From contig JAACDL010000094.1 in the NCBI GenBank assembly GCA_009936765.1, forward strand, positions 1-7,390: 7,390 nucleotides of DNA. The letters run 5' to 3'. The stretch's first letter is position 1. The number at the start of each line of letters is the position of its first letter. This DNA is from Methanobacteriota archaeon (GTDB lineage: Archaea; Thermoplasmatota; Poseidoniia; Poseidoniales; Poseidoniaceae). This document shows positions 6,254 through 7,390 of the stretch, in pieces. A program made the translations under genes and the position numbers. The notes beneath the pieces are model-generated. The model worked only from the letters and a program-made list of their open reading frames with translations. It was not told the origin of the DNA and searched no databases.

Positions 6254-6257
6254 GAAA

Positions 6258-7390
6258 ATGAGTGATCCCTTCGACATATCGAAGGCCCTTGAAGGGGCGG
6301 TGAAAGACAAGCTTTCACCAGACGTTGCGCGGTTTAGCATTCACTCAAAACATGAGCCTGCAGGTGACCAAGAAAAAGCAATTGAAAAATTAGTTTTTCA
6401 ATTAGAAAATGCGCAAGAAAGATGCGTGCTTTTGGGTGTCACAGGATCCGGTAAAACATTCGCAATGGCTCACTTGATTGAGAGGCTAAATATTCCGACT
6501 TTAATCATGAGTCACAACAAAACTTTAGCGCGCCAATTATACCAAGAAATGGCAGGATTATTTCCCGAAAACCGGGTCGAATATTTCGTTTCTCATTACG
6601 ACTATTATCAGCCCGAAGCCTACCTTCCTAAACGCGACTTGTACATCGATAAAGAGTTGTCAATCAATGAACGAATAGAGCAGGAGAGATTCGCAACGGT
6701 TGCAAGTTTGGTAAGTCGGCCAGATTGTGTAGTAGTATCATCTGTATCCTGTATCTATGGTCTGAACGCTCCAGAAACATTCCCGGCATATCACTGCCGA
6801 ATACACGTTAACCAAGAAATCGAACCAATTGATTTGATACGAGAATTAGTTGCATTACAATACAGTAGAACTACTACGGATTTACAACGCGGTGATGTCA
6901 GACTACGAGGTGAAAATCTCGATGTTTGGATGCCGAGCCGTGATGACCCATTGAGAATCAGATTTGGATTCGAAGGGGTAGAGCATATTCAGATATGTGA
7001 CCCAGTTACATGGGAAGTTCTCGATGAGTTAGAAGAGGCCTGGATTCACCCGAAAGAGTTCTTCATGGTATCTCCTGAGAGATTTGAAAATGCTTTGGAG
7101 AATATTGAGACTGAGTTAGATGGGCGAGTTGCCGAGTTGAAGAGTCAAAACCAAGAAATCGAAGCGAACCGGTTAGAGCAAAGGACCAGATATGATTTGG
7201 AGATGCTCCGCGAGATTGGGCACTGCACTGCAGTCGAGAACTATTCAATGCACTTTGATGGCAGAGAGCACGGTGAGCGCCCATATTGTCTGCTTGACTT
7301 CTTTGCAGCAGCTGCTAAGCAATTCCATGGCAATCCCGACAAGTTCCTTGTAATAATGGACGAATCCCACGTTACATTGCCTCAAGTTGG
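6258..7390 (+). CDS. uvrB: Excinuclease ABC subunit B, N-terminal part (runs off right edge)
   Basis: UvrB is the damage-verifying helicase-like subunit of bacterial-type nucleotide excision repair, acting with UvrA and UvrC on DNA. The open frame gives 377 residues, a little over half of the usual 660-700. Walker A is GVTGSGKT (60-67). The damage-probing beta-hairpin region is YFVSHYDYYQPEAYLP (109-124), with the Tyr cluster intact. KELSINERIEQER (132-144) and SVSCIYGL (162-169) are typical of the family. RYDLEMLREIGHCTAVENYS (311-330) is the conserved segment before motif III, and IMDESHVTLPQ (366-376) carries the Walker B DES. No frameshift or missing key residue is seen in this part. The gene follows the SDR gene by 10 bases with its own GGTGA. 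UvrABC occurs in some archaea, generally explained by transfer from bacteria. Confidence 0.97.
   Translation, partial: MSDPFDISKALEGAVKDKLSPDVARFSIHSKHEPAGDQEKAIEKLVFQLENAQERCVLLGVTGSGKTFAMAHLIERLNIPTLIMSHNKTLARQLYQEMAGLFPENRVEYFVSHYDYYQPEAYLPKRDLYIDKELSINERIEQERFATVASLVSRPDCVVVSSVSCIYGLNAPETFPAYHCRIHVNQEIEPIDLIRELVALQYSRTTTDLQRGDVRLRGENLDVWMPSRDDPLRIRFGFEGVEHIQICDPVTWEVLDELEEAWIHPKEFFMVSPERFENALENIETELDGRVAELKSQNQEIEANRLEQRTRYDLEMLREIGHCTAVENYSMHFDGREHGERPYCLLDFFAAAAKQFHGNPDKFLVIMDESHVTLPQV

Noticed and set aside
1..7390. tRNA or rRNA genes, CRISPR arrays, insertion sequences, phage genes
   Set aside because: No cloverleaf, spaced direct repeats, transposase or terminal repeats were seen. 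Nearly all bases are accounted for by housekeeping coding sequence. The MazG-like gene alone is not evidence of phage.

Overview
The window reads as a gene-dense stretch of an archaeal chromosome, most likely a planktonic Thermoplasmatota-type euryarchaeon such as Marine Group II/Poseidoniales. This assignment is an inference. It rests on a geranylgeranyl-reductase-family flavoprotein, short or absent intergenic gaps, GGTGA-type Shine-Dalgarno (SD) sites inside operons, and bacterial-type DNA repair (uvrB) mixed with a menaquinone-type UbiD/UbiA pair. No marker such as rRNA is present to settle it.

Layout. Two gene groups diverge from a short region at about 2278-2356. Leftward (minus strand) are a geranylgeranyl reductase (1051-2277) and, 4 bases behind it, a CcmF-type heme lyase of cytochrome c maturation, which runs off the left edge (1-1046). 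Rightward (plus strand) are a UbiD-family decarboxylase (2357-3922), a same-frame reading frame that looks like the missing C-terminal domain of that decarboxylase (3968-4282), a UbiA-family prenyltransferase (4283-5089), a MazG/PRA-PH-like pyrophosphohydrolase (5113-5490), a short-chain dehydrogenase (5522-6247) and uvrB, which runs off the right edge (6258-7390). Coding density is very high. No stretch over 300 bases lacks a gene, and I see no tRNA, rRNA, CRISPR array or mobile element.

How the genes fit together. The UbiD and UbiA proteins resemble the decarboxylase and prenyltransferase of the late futalosine route to menaquinone (MqnL and MqnP types). The divergent genes encode a polyprenyl-chain reductase and a heme-attachment protein for c-type cytochromes. 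The core of the window is therefore plausibly a respiratory quinone and cytochrome locus, followed by a housekeeping tail (nucleotide pyrophosphatase, SDR, nucleotide excision repair).

Two things deserve a second look. First, the UbiD gene is interrupted by a single in-frame TGA, after which the same frame continues with what looks like the C-terminal domain of long UbiD proteins. Second, the geranylgeranyl reductase and the SDR each have a perfect 8-bp hairpin with a TAC loop sitting directly against the start codon, with different stem sequences in the two cases.
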